Positions 1 through 11,345 of a DNA stretch of 64,000 bases are shown here, in pieces; position 1 is the first letter of the stretch, and each line of letters opens with the position of its first letter. Position numbers and translations under genes: made by a program. The stretch spans positions 548,206 to 612,205 of the forward strand of contig QYAI01000007.1 of assembly GCA_003988855.1 (NCBI GenBank), written 5' to 3'. The stretch comes from Arachnopeziza araneosa (taxonomy: Eukaryota; Ascomycota; Leotiomycetes; Helotiales; Arachnopezizaceae). The notes below the pieces were generated by a model. That model saw nothing but the letters and a program-made list of their open reading frames with translations. It was not told the origin of the DNA and ran no database searches.

Positions 1-2203
1 CTCATTCATCAAGAACATACTTGACCAATGCTCTATGACCCACAGGAATAGATCTCCCAGAAAGGCTGCTAATTCATTATTGAGCTTCAATCCAGCTGGC
101 CAATCCATCAACCAGGAAATTGTTCTTTGCAATGCCGCAATTGAATACAAGCTCAATATCTTGCTGATAGATTCAGCTACCCATGCCGAATTGTCGATAA
201 TGTACGAACCCAGAGCAATGCCGATGATCTGGAATCCCAAAGAGTCAGCAAAGTCCATCTACGGCATGTTTCAGGAGTAATGGGTATTGAATGCCGCTAG
301 ATGTAGTTGACTTTAGAAAAGACTACTTGAAATACTCCACCTCAGGATAAAAAAAATAAAAGGGAATGGTAGAGCAGGAAAATTCTCACAATATCATTCA
401 AAACCAACCACAGAGAGGTGTAAAATCTGATGTAATCTGGATGGCTCGTTGTGACACTCTTCCAGTCATCTTTACGTTTTCGAAGTGTGACATACTGAAA
501 AAATAAGTGTTAGAAATAGCACAAAGTGATATTTAAGTTTCGGAAAGGCCAGAAATGGTCCAGGGCCGATTCGTTAATTGAGCTTGGAGCTCACATGGAT
601 AGCTTTTGAAGAACAGAGACGACGCTTGGATCAAGGCGGTCAAAATTCGTCTTCGCCAAAGCGTCAGGAAATCGTAAAGTCGAAGCCTAAATACTACAAT
701 CTTTGCTCTACTAAAGTCGATAAAAACTTTAGACAATGAAAGATGAGTATCTAAGAGCTCCGCATTTTAAGTTTCAAGTGCTTGTCTAAGACGAGTGTTG
801 ACATTTTGCAGTTTTGATTTTTTTGGGGTTCGGCGAAGAGGAACTTTGCCCCCCTCGGGTGAGGATGGTAGCAGCGGTAACGAATCGGAGAAAGTTGGAG
901 GTGTAGTAGATGTAGTATGTATGAGGCACTGAGTTACGCATATGGAGAGAAGCACAGTCTACTAGCATGGACTGACGGCATCCAGGCTATCATGGCGGCG
1001 AGTACCTCCAGAGGGCAGATCAAACTAGCGAGTAATCTACCTTGATGGTAGTAGGTAAAATGAATTGCACTTACTTGAAGCGGGAAATAACTAAATTGCT
1101 GTAAACGAATATCTATTCTCAAGTCAGCACTGCGAGTCGATGGGTTTGAAGACAATGGAGCTCAGGAGCTGTATTGAGAGTAGATATAGGAAAGACATGT
1201 AAGCATGCATGCGGGTTCAGAGCTTCAAAAGAAATAAATGGGGGCGTAATATGAAAGTAAGCCTCACCAATCTGCTGGGCCGTGGCCGAGATGTCTTTCA
1301 ATGCTGCATAATCTGGTTTGGCTCTCCACTCAAGCACAAGAAGTAGAGCTTCAGCAGCAATTCGGTGGCACACCAAACTAATAACGAAACCTCGTCGAAG
1401 GATAGGGTACAAGTAGACGGTAATTATTTGCCAGATAGCCACGAGGACAAAGTCTCTCATCGTTGTAGCGGATTCGACCACTCTTTCTGAGACGCTTAAA
1501 CTTCGTCGAGACCTTCTACCAACTAGAGATATATTCTTTTGTAAGAGTGTCTCAAGCTCCCAAGAGCAGTTGATTTGATTAACAATCCTAGATAGGGCGC
1601 GCTCCTTCTGTGATGCTGGGTGCTTTATGACGGCGTGAAATTTTAACTTTTCGACTAGATACTGAGTTCTTTTCCTGCTCTTTAGCTCCTCTCGCTCCTC
1701 CTCAGCATCTACACTGCCCGGCGCATGGAACGTCATCTCAGCTTTGTCTCCTAATGCCAACGAGATCGGATTCAGAGAAATATATTGCATCCGAGTAGGT
1801 AACGGGCGCTCAAACATTATTATCTGTATTGTAGAGGCTCTTGCACAAGATATCTGAGGTGCTTTGAGAGCAGGTCCGGTCGTCGCATGTATTTGAAGGG
1901 TCTCAACTTCTGCATTCGGTGTGTTTGCAAGACCCAAAACATGCATTGAAGGCTGTCCACATAACTCAAATATTCGTTCGATAGGGTGGCTTGCATTTCG
2001 GAACAGAGTCCCAACCTTTAACGCATTCTCCACACTCCGCGCCTGGCTCTAGATCAGCTAATTCCTCGTTCTGAAATTTCGATGCCTACATCGACATCCT
2101 CTAGGATTGCCACAATGAAGACATCAAGACCTGAGTTCCTCCAACCGACCACTATCCCTGGCTCAGCTGATCTCGGAATGTCCAGAGGCCAAAATATTCT
2201 CAT
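1..2203 (-). CDS. gpi1: GPI-GlcNAc transferase subunit Gpi1 (PIG-Q), partial
   Basis: Subunit of the ER complex that makes GlcNAc-phosphatidylinositol, the first step of GPI-anchor synthesis. Exons read on the minus strand: 2203-2090, 2048-1268, 1112-1075, 494-390 and 228 to the window edge, so the C-terminus lies outside. The start gives MRIFWPLDIP, then the typical N-terminal half (VGWRNSGLDVF, GTLFRNASHPI). Downstream the spliced exons restore the conserved membrane core: SATAQQIDIRLQQFSYFPLQ, then YVTLRKRKDDW with HPDYIRFYTSLWLV, then IIGIALGSYII, ISWLMDWPAGLKLN and ELAAFLGDLFLWVI. These strings are diagnostic for PIG-Q/Gpi1. The exon of 38 nt is short, and the following intron (495-1074) is 580 bp, far longer than any other here. 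All phases agree across the joins. The start lies 50 bp after the stop of a small same-strand gene. Confidence 0.9.
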
Positions 2204-2253
2204 CAGCCCATCATGCTCGGGCATGACAGTCTATTCCCTTTGAGTACTCTTCT

Positions 2254-2635
2254 TTAAAATGAACCTCGTCGCCTCAATTGCTCTCGTGCAGATATGCCGG
2301 TACTGCTAGACCTTGGGTGCTAGAAAATCTTCAGTTCCATGTAGATTTAGAATAGAAAGAATCATACCAATGCCGTTTCCCTCGATGCAAGCCTTTCGAT
2401 TGGTATGACGAATAGGAAGAAAAATATTGACAATATTGCAAATCCTTTCGCCGTCCGTGTCTACGAGATAGATGTAAGTATGGCCAGGTTATAGCTGCGT
2501 TGTTGGTATGCTTACCACAACTCCGTGGTCCCAGGCGAAGATGGCAAGATCATAAAGCCGAGTGACTAGATCCCACCTTGCAGTGATGTAGCCGGCTACG
2601 AAGATCGCAAGAGTGAGGATGGAAAATGGGTGCAT
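2254..2635 (-). CDS. Small two-helix membrane protein, 92 aa, upstream of gpi1
   Basis: I do not recognise a named family. Three exons, 2635-2516, 2460-2368 and 2319-2254, join in phase 0 and give 92 residues; both introns have clean borders (GTAAGC..GTAG, GTATGA..CTAG) and are 55 and 48 bp. The product has two hydrophobic stretches, about residues 4-19 (FSILTLAIFVAGYITA) and 47-60 (FAILSIFFFLFVIP), separated by an amphipathic segment rich in Trp, Asp and Arg. A basic tail ends in EQLRRRGSF. No exon is long enough to stand out as an ORF. The stop is 50 bp before the gpi1 start on the same strand, so the two may share a transcript. A link to GPI synthesis (other subunits of that complex, such as Eri1/PIG-Y, are also tiny two-helix proteins) is only a guess. 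Confidence 0.6.
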
Positions 2636-3134
2636 GAATCGTTGGCTAGTATGAGAGCATCCCTCGTTGTATGCGTAATTGTCTAGCGTTGACTGATAGA
2701 AAGCGCAACTTGTTTTCCGGACGCTCTCAGAGAGGGAGAACCTGCGCGAAAGTTAAGAGGAGAGCTGGACCTATGTTCGCAGATAATACTGCGCTATCAA
2801 GGAGGCGGTGGCGCTCTCTGCATATCTTCCTGGCGGTGAAACTCTTTGTTGATGCAGAAGTGACGCTTCTCCTGGATGTTTAATACCTATCCACCGCGGA
2901 TTTCCTGATAGCTTTCATCACGTGTTCTGGCGTCAAATAATAACTAATACTCTATATCACATAGAAATATGTGCGAGCTCTCCTACTGTAATCGCATAGC
3001 AAAAATAATTATGTTTGATAGTTGATGAACCTTTGTTGCGCTTATGGCTATGAACTGGGTGTTGACTGCTATGTACATGAGGAGACTTTCCATGACCTGA
3101 GTAGAGTCCATCCAAACGCCGTCCCAATGCCACT
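2636..3134. other. Intergenic stretch before mdm35
   Basis: About 500 bp holding the upstream region of the small membrane protein gene and the 3' flank of mdm35. I see no coding pattern, RNA gene or repeat in it; a 70-codon plus-strand frame at 2671-2883 looks random. Confidence 0.5.
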
Positions 3135-3177
3135 TCCTAAGGAAAGAAATTCGTAGTTTAGACTATTGGTTGAAAAA

Positions 3178-3603
3178 TCAGTAAAGAAAGAGACGCGAGG
3201 AAAAGTATGTGAGTGTACATTTTCGGCGCATGTTGAGTGCATCGTTTTCTTTGTGATCCTCCCGAGCTTCCTCCAACATCTTGTCGATTCCCCTTTCCTT
3301 CAGCGCACTCTAAGGAAACTTTAGATTTGCCCCACTCTGGAAAGAGGAAGAGCACTTACGGTCAAACATTGCTTATAGTCTTTGAAGAGAGCAGCACATT
3401 CATCTGTCGTACCCTTTCCGCGAAGATACTCTTCGGAGACTGGTCAGCCTTGTCCTCACCTAGGGAGGCGATTCTGACTTTCACTATACCACTTCAAAAA
3501 GCACGAATCATATCTCCTACAGCCAAGTCAATCTCAGGTTTGTGAGAGGTTAGAATACTCACTCCTTCACCTCGTTGCACTCCGAAGCCAGTGAAGCAGA
3601 CAT
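3178..3603 (-). CDS. mdm35: Mitochondrial intermembrane-space protein Mdm35 (TRIAP1 family)
   Basis: Partner of Ups1/Ups2 in carrying phosphatidic acid and phosphatidylserine across the intermembrane space. Exons 3603-3563, 3516-3479, 3430-3360 and 3309-3178 read in phase and give about 93 residues. Two CX9C motifs are visible: C-NEVKERYDS-C and C-AALFKDYKQ-C, with the family signature FLKWYSEKYLRG between them, which fits import and oxidation by Mia40. The second intron has a weak donor (GTCAGA). The end is ambiguous: reading through gives a 13-residue tail after MRRK, while splicing 3218-3137 (GTACAC..TTAG) makes a TGA straight after MRRK and an 80-residue protein, closer to the usual length. 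The gene diverges from rrp6 with 223 bp between the starts. Confidence 0.85.
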
Positions 3604-3826
3604 CTTGATTAGCAGCTGAATTGTGATAAGGTCAACTTGATCTCTGTTTCACGGCCTTTGTTATTCTAGTTGCCTTTGCTCAAAACGCAGGGGGGTCAAG
3701 CCACACTTACTCAACACCTCATGCACATCGGCGCTTGAGTTGCCGATCTTTTTACAGGGATCCCCAAATATTTCGAGGAGGAGCTCAAGACCGCCGCCAT
3801 AACTCCACCACGACGAATTTCTTACT
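3604..3826. promoter_or_regulatory. Bidirectional mdm35/rrp6 promoter region
   Basis: 223 bp between the two divergent start codons, so both 5' UTRs and core promoters must share it. I can point to no specific factor site. Confidence 0.4.
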
Positions 3827-6464
3827 ATGGATCAATCGCAGGACTTCAAATCTTTACAGGAGGAGGTCCAAAAAGCTCTTATAAATGCTACCCGGACAGC
3901 TGGACAACTTGCTTCCGAAGATCTGGCGTTCCAGAGGTCCCTCAATCCAGATGTTGGCTCGGGCTTGGATGAGCAAAGTCAGCGCCTGCTTGCTTTGGCC
4001 AGCGCATTGATCAAATCTGCCGTATCAATATCAGAGCTGCGAGCTCCGGTTCTGGAAGATGCAGAGGATGTGGAGAACAATTGGCGCAGCGTGGTAGACG
4101 TTGTTGATTCCCTGCTGGAGAAGAGTGACACCTGCCTCGACGAATATACCGGCGTAATCAAGCGGAAAATCCCTTCAACTACAGAACAAGCACAGGTATG
4201 GATCTCAGCAACAATATGGCATTTACCACTAGGATGAGTGTAAAATTAACATTGCCTAGGTGCCCTCAAGAGCCAAAAAGCCGCCGTTAGGAATTGGTTT
4301 TCGTGCTCAGAATCTTGTCAAGCCTCAACTTGCCTTCCATGTAAAACCACACAACCACGAAAACTCTCCATGGAAGCCTATACTCACCAGCAAACCGCAC
4401 GCAACAGTGCCATTACAGGGAAGTTTGGATACATTCACAAATGATTTCGATCAACTACAGTAAGATCCCACCATTTCTATAGCGCTATCTATACTTCCCC
4501 AAAATCCTTTACTTGTAGTGATTTTAGCAAGATGCAGAGTGTCAAAATTGGGCTACACATTAACAAGTTCATAAACCAGTCAGCATCAATGATTAATAAA
4601 CTCAATCCTACTGACATTTATTTTAGGTACAAACATCCGTACGAAACAGAGATCTTGCAATTCAACTACCAAGAATCGGTATATCATAAGAAGGAACCTA
4701 TTCTGTACTTGCCAGTAGAGACAACCTCAGCAACCTTTGTTGACACAGAAGAAGGCGTAATAAAAATGCTTGAGGAGCTCAAAGCAGTCGATGAGATTGC
4801 CATTGACCTTGAACATCACGATACTAGGTCTTACGTAGGACTGGTGTCCTTGATGCAAATCAGCACTCGCCATAAGGATTGGATCGTGGATACATTGAAG
4901 CCTTGGCGACAGAAGCTAGAGATGCTTAATGAAGTCTTTGCAGACCCCAAGATTCTCAAAGTCTTTCACGGGGCTTTCATGGATATCGTATGGCTTCAAA
5001 GAGATCTAGGTCTTTATGTTGTGGGTTTGTTTGACACACATTGGGCAAGTCGGACATTGGGCTATGCAGGAGGAAGTTTAGCTTTTCTGCTCAAGAAATT
5101 CGTTGATTTTGATGCTGACAAGCAATATCAACTTGCTGATTGGAGGATACGGTAAGCAGAACAATATACGTTGCGGTATCTCAGTATACTGACTTTCTAG
5201 GCCTTTACCTAAGGAGATGTTCTTTTATGCCAGATCTGATACACATTTCCTTCTTTACATCTACGACATGATGCGTAATGAACTAGTAGAAAGATCTAAT
5301 CCTGAGAACCCAGAGGAAGATAGGATCGAAACTGTTCTTCAGAAGTCGAAAGAGACCTCACTTCTCCGCTATGAACGGCAAGTCTATAATGCAGAAAGTG
5401 GTAGAGGCCCAGGTGGATGGTATTCTCTCATCGTGAAGACGCCAGCTCTGTTCAGTAATGAGCAATTTACCGTATTTCGAGCCGTCCATGGTTGGCGAGA
5501 CAAGGTCGCACGAGACGACGATGATAGTACGGGGTTCATTATGCCGAATCATGTTGTCATGAGTATTGCCAAAATCATGCCTATGGATATGGTCTCACTT
5601 TTGAGTCTCGCCAATCCTGTCTCTCACAGTGTGAAGTCTCGCGCAGGAGAGTTACTAGAGGTCATCAAATCCGCAAAAGCTCAAGGTACCTCGGAACCAA
5701 GTTTGATTGATGTACTCCGTCCTAATACTTTTGGGGCGACTGCGAAAGCAAATATAACAGCTACGACTAAAATGACTGCTGCGAAGACGATGGTTACAGT
5801 TGTTGATAATGGAGAACTTCGAAGCGCGAGCTCTTCATTCTGGGGTGGTGCTTTTGGAAGCAGTGTGTGGGACAAGCGAACTCTTCCGAATAGTAAAAAA
5901 ATCCAATTAGCAGTGCCACTACCTGCCTTAAACTCAGAGCTGTTTACTTCGTCTAACTCGTCAGAGCAACCACCTCCGAACATGGAGAAAGAGCGAGAGG
6001 AAGAGCAGGATCATATTTCTTTCAAAGCAGATTCGATGGAAGAAGATACTTTTGTCTTGAAACGCGGTGCAAAGAGAAAGAGTAATGAGACCTCGGACCA
6101 CGAAGGTTCTGGTGACAATGATGATGAAGAGATGGAAGAAAAGTTCATCTCTACCGAAGAGCATATCAAAACGCAGAGGAAGGCCCGCAAGGCAGAAAGG
6201 AAAGCACGCCAAGCCGCAAAGAAGGCCGCGAAGGTGGAAAGAGTGACAACAGTAGCAGAATCGGACGATGATCAAGAAGAAGCATTTGATTACAGCAAAG
6301 CCGAGTCAGTTCTTCATGGAAAGAAAAGGGATAATGGAACGGGAGAAGGTGGAAAGAAGAAGGAAAAGCCATTTGACCCCTACACCAAGAGTATTGATGC
6401 ACCGAAGGGGGTGAGGAAACTGCAGACGGAACGGGCAGGGAAGAGTCATACTTTCAGGAATTGA
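3827..6464 (+). CDS. rrp6: Exosome-associated 3'-5' exoribonuclease Rrp6
   Basis: Nuclear exosome nuclease that trims 5.8S rRNA and snoRNAs and degrades unstable nuclear RNA. Exons 3827-4195, 4260-4459, 4627-5151 and 5201-6464 give 785 residues. The N-terminal 120 residues match the PMC2NT domain that binds Rrp47. The DEDD-Y nuclease follows: Exo I around residue 250 (IAIDLEHHD), Exo II (FHGAFMDIVWLQRDLG) and Exo III (YARSDTHFLLYIYD, with Tyr and Asp in the YxxxD spacing). An HRDC domain lies near residues 430-520. The tail is acidic, then Lys/Arg/Ala-rich (KARKAERKARQAAKKAAK), a probable nuclear signal. All introns are short with standard borders. Length and domain order are normal for the family. 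Confidence 0.95.
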
Positions 6465-7220
6465 AAAGGGGAGATACCATGATGATTGTGTACGATTGTA
6501 TGAAACTATCCAGAGGCTATGGTGGCCTCGAAATGATCATTTCAATAGACCTGCTTGGATCAATGTCCGGAAACTTGAAGTTTGAACTCTGCTATGAACA
6601 GCATCTCTGCATGATATAGTGCAATTAAATTTGACGAAGATCGGCTTTACTACCCGGAGGAAGATGACTGAATCGAGATTTCATTTCTCCGTTTGTTTCC
6701 CAAGCATGAAGGAAAGAAAATAGAGCATGATTCCATTTATTTATTTAAAAAAAAAAAAAAACACATGGATTCATTCTTATCGAGGCCACGCTTGTCATTG
6801 ACTGTCTACCTGAACGCTACCTCCCGGTTCTCACATATTTGAGCTCTTAATTCATCACCACTCCAGCTTATATCGGAGTTAAGTGCTCTATATAGAGAAA
6901 AGACAAATCCGACACGCTCCTCCATCCCAAGGGGGGGAAAAATCGAGCGAAATCTCTGACACAGAACGCATGAAAGCGTATATTTCGCTTCTTAAAAAAT
7001 ACTGAAGCTAGACTGCCATTTCTAAAGCAAGTCAACGATAGTGCGGAGAGCAATTACGAGAAAAGTCGTGGCATCAAATCATCCCTGATAGGATTTACAT
7101 TGATGCCTATGCCTGTACGCCGAGATCTGACAAGTTTGGTATCTTGGAAAGTAAAAAGATTGCAGCAAAGAAATGATATTAGTGTAGCAATATTCTTCAG
7201 ACAACTAGTAGTTGATCGAA
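6465..7220. other. Convergent 3' region between rrp6 and the Gln-rich gene
   Basis: About 750 bp between two stop codons. It contains an A15 run near 6749-6763 and no coding pattern that I trust; probably both 3' UTRs and terminators. Confidence 0.5.
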
Positions 7221-8559
7221 TTACTGTGACGATTGAGAAGCTGATGGCTGTTCCCACACATCTTCTTGGATAAGATTACTCCAGTCTCCGTCAACCCCAC
7301 CAACTGGGGTGCCAGTTGGACTGACACGATTGCTACCAGCACTGAAGGCATCATTAAAATATGTGCTATTCTGAAGGCTATAATCGTGCTCTGCATTTGT
7401 AGATGGAACCAGTGTGGATTTCAATACAGTCTGGCTAGCTTGAGATTGTGCCATTCCATAGCCTGCGGACTGACCCTGAGGAGGATTCATCATCTCATGG
7501 TAGTCGAAATGAGAATTCTGACTGCCCATCATCAGGTTAGCAGTTAAGGGATCATTGGACAAGCCGAAAGTTGGTCCAAGTAGCCCTTGTACATCAGGTG
7601 CTAGAGTAGTACTGAGTGGTCCGAAATTGGTATTAGCGTAAGAATTCGAAGTGTACATAGCATTTGGGTATGGATTCTGAAGGTGCTGGAAGTGCTCCGA
7701 ATCCTTGGAGAAACTGCCTGGTGGGAACGAAGGCCTCTGTTCCTTTGGTGTTCTAGCCGATTGTGGCGTGCTTGCTGTTCCCGATGAGGGAGAGGGTGAG
7801 TTCTTGATATCTGCAGGAGAGCTTGACGATGCAGCTATTGTTGGCATAGATAACCTTCGTTGATTATCTGGTTGGTAGGCAGAACTTCGATTCAAAACTG
7901 CAGAAGGCTCATGAGGTACTGCAATAGACTGGGATCTTTGAGGAACGGGTGCTTGAAAACCCTGTTGGGGTTGTCTAGGGGATGGATATGGAGCTTGCCT
8001 GTACGTGGATGGGCTCTGAGGTGATTGCATTGTTTGTTGCTGCTGTGCTTGGTGAGCAAGCATCGGTGAAGGGAACATGGAGTACTGGTTGGGAATTGGC
8101 TGTCCATCCGGATAATTCTGCATTTGGCTTTGCTGGGCATACGACAGCTGAACACTTTGTTCGAGTGCGCTCCGCATCGCGACATGATTGGTTAGATAGG
8201 CCGCTAACCTCCTGTTGAAGTCTACGTTGGGGGTTTGAAGGTGAGCCGTCAGTCGTCGATACTGAAATGGCAAATCATCATCTTCTTCTTCGTACATTTC
8301 CTCATTTATGACATCTTGTTCTGTTACACGAAGGGATCGACCTGTCCTGCGTTTGTGGATTTCGGAGGCTCTTCGAGCGGATTCGACTCGCGCCTCTAAA
8401 CTCCGATCGCTCCTTCGTGATGCAGCAATATACGCTCGTTCTTGATTCTCTTCATGTGTTCGTTCGGTCTATGGGTGTTAGTGTGTAGAAGATGGAACAA
8501 TCTGATATGGATACCTTTTGTGGCTTTGCAGGCGGCATATTGGTTCTTGCAGGTGGCAT
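7221..8559 (-). CDS. Conserved Gln/Pro/Ser-rich protein of unknown function, 430 aa
   Basis: Not a family I can name. Exon 1 (8559-8515) encodes MPPARTNMPPAKPQK and joins exon 2 (8468-7221) across a 46-bp intron. Residues about 16-110 look ordered and probably conserved: a charged helix (EENQERAYIAASRRSDRS), RASEIHKRRTGRSLRVTEQD, then acidic EEMYEEEDDDLPFQYRR, LTAHL and FNRRLAAYLTNHVAMR. The rest is low complexity, with a Gln run (HQAQQQQ), many Ser-Pro sites and an Asn/Met-rich end. This layout suits a nuclear scaffold or transcription-linked protein, but no DNA-binding fold is visible. The ordered head with a disordered tail is the only clue to function. Confidence 0.75.
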
Positions 8560-9081
8560 TACTCTCTTCTTAAACGACTATGGTAGGATTGATAATGGCT
8601 AGAGAAGACGGTGCTTGAAAGATACGATGCTTCTCGGGAACTCGGTAGTTGGTATGGCGATATGACGGAAAGGCAACTTTCTATCTGTGAGAGCCGTTGC
8701 CAGGCCTCTTGTTTGACCGGCGGTAGAGACTATAACACTGGCGATAACAAGTGTTTGGCCGGTGGAATATTCCGAGAAAATGATGAAGATGGCGATTTAC
8801 ACCTTGCGACTAAAGAAAAGGTAGAAGAAGCAAATGGCGCCGTGGAAGAATACTTGTAGCCACGATGACAGAATAAAAGAAAAGGAAAAGAAGGTCCGCA
8901 AAGTTGGAGAGTGTGCATCAACGCTGCTGGGCGATAGCGGGCAGCTCGCAGAAAGCAGCGGAGATCGAGCTTTCCCCTTCTTCAAGCGAGACGGGAGGGG
9001 GTGGCTAGTGGCTGAACAAACAACAAGGGGGCTATGATCGGGGGGTTCTTCAGAGGCAAACACGATGGCGAGGACCAGAAG

Positions 9082-9109
9082 AAAACAACAAAACAACAAA
9101 ACAACAAAA
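9082..9109. repeat. 8-bp tandem repeat (AAAACAAC)n
   Basis: About 3.5 units of an A/C-only octamer in the upstream region of the Gln-rich gene. Confidence 0.7.
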
Positions 9110-9246
9110 CAGCCAGAGACGGCTTGCTTGCTGCAAATCAATCCTCGACGGGAAATTCAACTGCTGGCCAATAACAACCGGATATTTCTGAAATCACGTC
9201 CTCTCTATTGAGAAAAAAAATGCTTTTGGGTAGCCCGGGAGGTGCC

Positions 9247-9267
9247 GTAGTAGTAGTAGTAGTAGTA
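9247..9267. repeat. Trinucleotide repeat (TAG)7
   Basis: Seven perfect TAG units in non-coding sequence. Confidence 0.8.
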
Positions 9268-10606
9268 CGCTGGATCGTAAATCACAGGGACCCAGTGATA
9301 TGCCTATTATTCTCCGATTCAAAATCCATAGTCTCTCCTGCTTCGCGACAGGCTCTTTCTCGAGGTCCAGCTTAGGGGGTACAAGCTGGGCTGAAGAACT
9401 GGCTAACCGCTCCTCATTCGATCCTCCTCGAGCGCCGTGGATGGGGGCAACCAGAGATCTTAGTTCAGATTCCACAAGATTGCCGACGGTACCAAATCCG
9501 CACGAGCGAGCTTCTCTGACAGTGAACCGACCGCCCAGACCTGCTGGGCCGGGGGCACATCCGGATCCCATCAGCACAGTTGCAAAAGCCACATGTCGAC
9601 TGAAAGCCATCAAGGGCTAGCGACGTACGCAGGAACGTGTCGAAGTCAAACAATTCCAAAATATGCGTGCACAAGAATGGGGAGAGACAAAAACCCATCA
9701 GCTCTTGCCCCGAATCATCTGCCCGCGAAGTTGGGAGAAGAGGCGCGAGGAGGAACGAGAGGACCGGACTGTACAGTATTCCAAATTGATCAGTGTGGCC
9801 TCGTATTCGGGTTGCGCTTGAGAGAAGTCTGGGGTCAATAAATCAACGTCACACGAAATTCCAGCCAAGCAGGCCGTTGCATCTCTTTCCCGTTCCAGCC
9901 CCTCTTCCGCATTTACTGTATGACGTGTGCCGATCTGGATTAGATCTAATCTGACCTTCTCAGAGCACTTGATGTCATGGGCCTTTCCGATCAGGTGCAT
10001 TTCTGTCGCATATGGGAATCTTGAACAAATCCCATCCAGGGATGACCGCTTTCTTCTCCATTATCACAGGCATGGCCACCCCCAAATGCAGCTGTGCAGC
10101 TTCCAACCCCGGGGGTATTTTGATGTTGTCGTACAGCCACTACTGGCTGTAGCTGCATGGCTGTACCGCGCCTACTTACTCGTATCTTTGCGAGCGTCCT
10201 GAGCTTTCGTTTTTTTGGCCGCTGCAAGCTTCTTTTCTTTTGCCATTGCGAGCCAAAGACGATCACCAATAGCCGGAAGTACAGGTTCAAGTTGGAAATT
10301 CTCGCTGTATTTCAATGATAGATCTGTCTCCCCCTTTCTTCTTTCCATCCTTCTTTCTGTGTTGAGGCTGGATAGTTTCATTTCGATGAATCGTCTCGAT
10401 TATCCATTCAAGCCTTTCTCCGTAGCCACTAAATTGCGTTTTGATTGCATTTTCAGGCGTGTTTCGGATCATCTCAGCCATATCAATGGTTCGCAATTGC
10501 TGACGGGTTTGTTCCACGGCAGCAATATGGTGCTGATGTGGCTCTCAACGTCCTCCCTTCATCCAGTGCAGTAACCAACAACGTGGGATGTTCCTTGAGC
10601 ATGACT

Positions 10607-11345
10607 CTACCTGGGTGCATCTGTCAGAGGCACATATCTCACGCCTTCTTTTTTCGTCTTCGTAACTACACCTTTCTCATCTTTATCCACCACCCAAATC
10701 CATTGCTCAGTCCCATTCTCATCCTCCACCGGGATAAAAAGCCTTCGATATCATAATCAGTATGCACAACTTATCTCTTCAAACCAAAGCAGCTCACCTT
10801 CCGGGACTCTTCAGTTGCTGGACCAGCTCTTCATGTAAACGCCTTGCAGCTGCCCCAACGTGAATACAATCCCATCCTTCTCCGTCCTCGATCCATCCTT
10901 TTCGGCCATCACCAACAACAAAATTCACATTTCCTGCTTCTAACCTCTCCCTTCCCTTCTCGCTCTTTTTCATATTTCTCTCCCCCATATCCCTTAACTC
11001 TTTGATATGCTCCAACCCCGTGACCCTCCCCTCACCATTCACGAGCTCTGCTAGCACTGCAGTCAAGTAGCCGGATCCTGAGCCAACATCTAGCACTCTC
11101 GACCCTGAATGCAGGTGCGGTAGTAGAGACTCAGCGGCGCTTGCATGCATGTGAGGTGCTGAGATGGTCGCTGCGAAGCCGATGGACTGCGGGGAATCTT
11201 CATAGGCAGAACTGGGTGAAAGGCAGTAGTGAGCTCGATCGACCTTCATCATAGCCTCTCTCACTCGTGAGCTAGTGATGAGCTGGTTCCGGTACAAGTT
11301 TTCGATTAACTCGGCATTTGTGCGACCTGAACAACGCCAAGCCAT
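10607..11345 (-). CDS. Protein-L-isoaspartate O-methyltransferase
   Basis: Uses S-adenosylmethionine to methylate isoaspartate in aged proteins and so start their repair. Exons 11345-10798 and 10742-10607 give 227 residues, the usual length. Visible features: N-terminal MAWRCSGRTNAELIENL; the family signature around MKVDRAHYC and SPQSIGFAATISAPHMHA; the SAM-binding glycine loop VLDVGSGSGYLTAVLAEL (about residues 83-100); and the post-motif region WDCIHVGAAA. Exon 2 restores the C-terminal strand RLFIPVED and ends TDAPR. The intron is 55 bp and splits an Arg codon in phase 2. Single-copy metabolic gene; nothing odd in it. Confidence 0.95.

Larger units (their letters stand above)
8560..10606. 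other. 2-kb gene-poor region
   Basis: Upstream region of the Gln-rich gene plus the 3' flank of the methyltransferase. It holds an 8-bp tandem repeat (unit AAAACAAC, about 9082-9109) and a (TAG)7 tract at about 9247-9267. Overlapping frames of 60-140 codons occur on both strands from 8800 to 10300, with nothing that resembles a known protein. A coding-looking minus-strand stretch near 10172-10541 is treated as a finding. Confidence 0.45.

Noticed and set aside
9194..9620. 139- and 106-codon frames on opposite strands
   Set aside because: They overlap each other and show no conserved motif or hydrophobic pattern; treated as random open frames.
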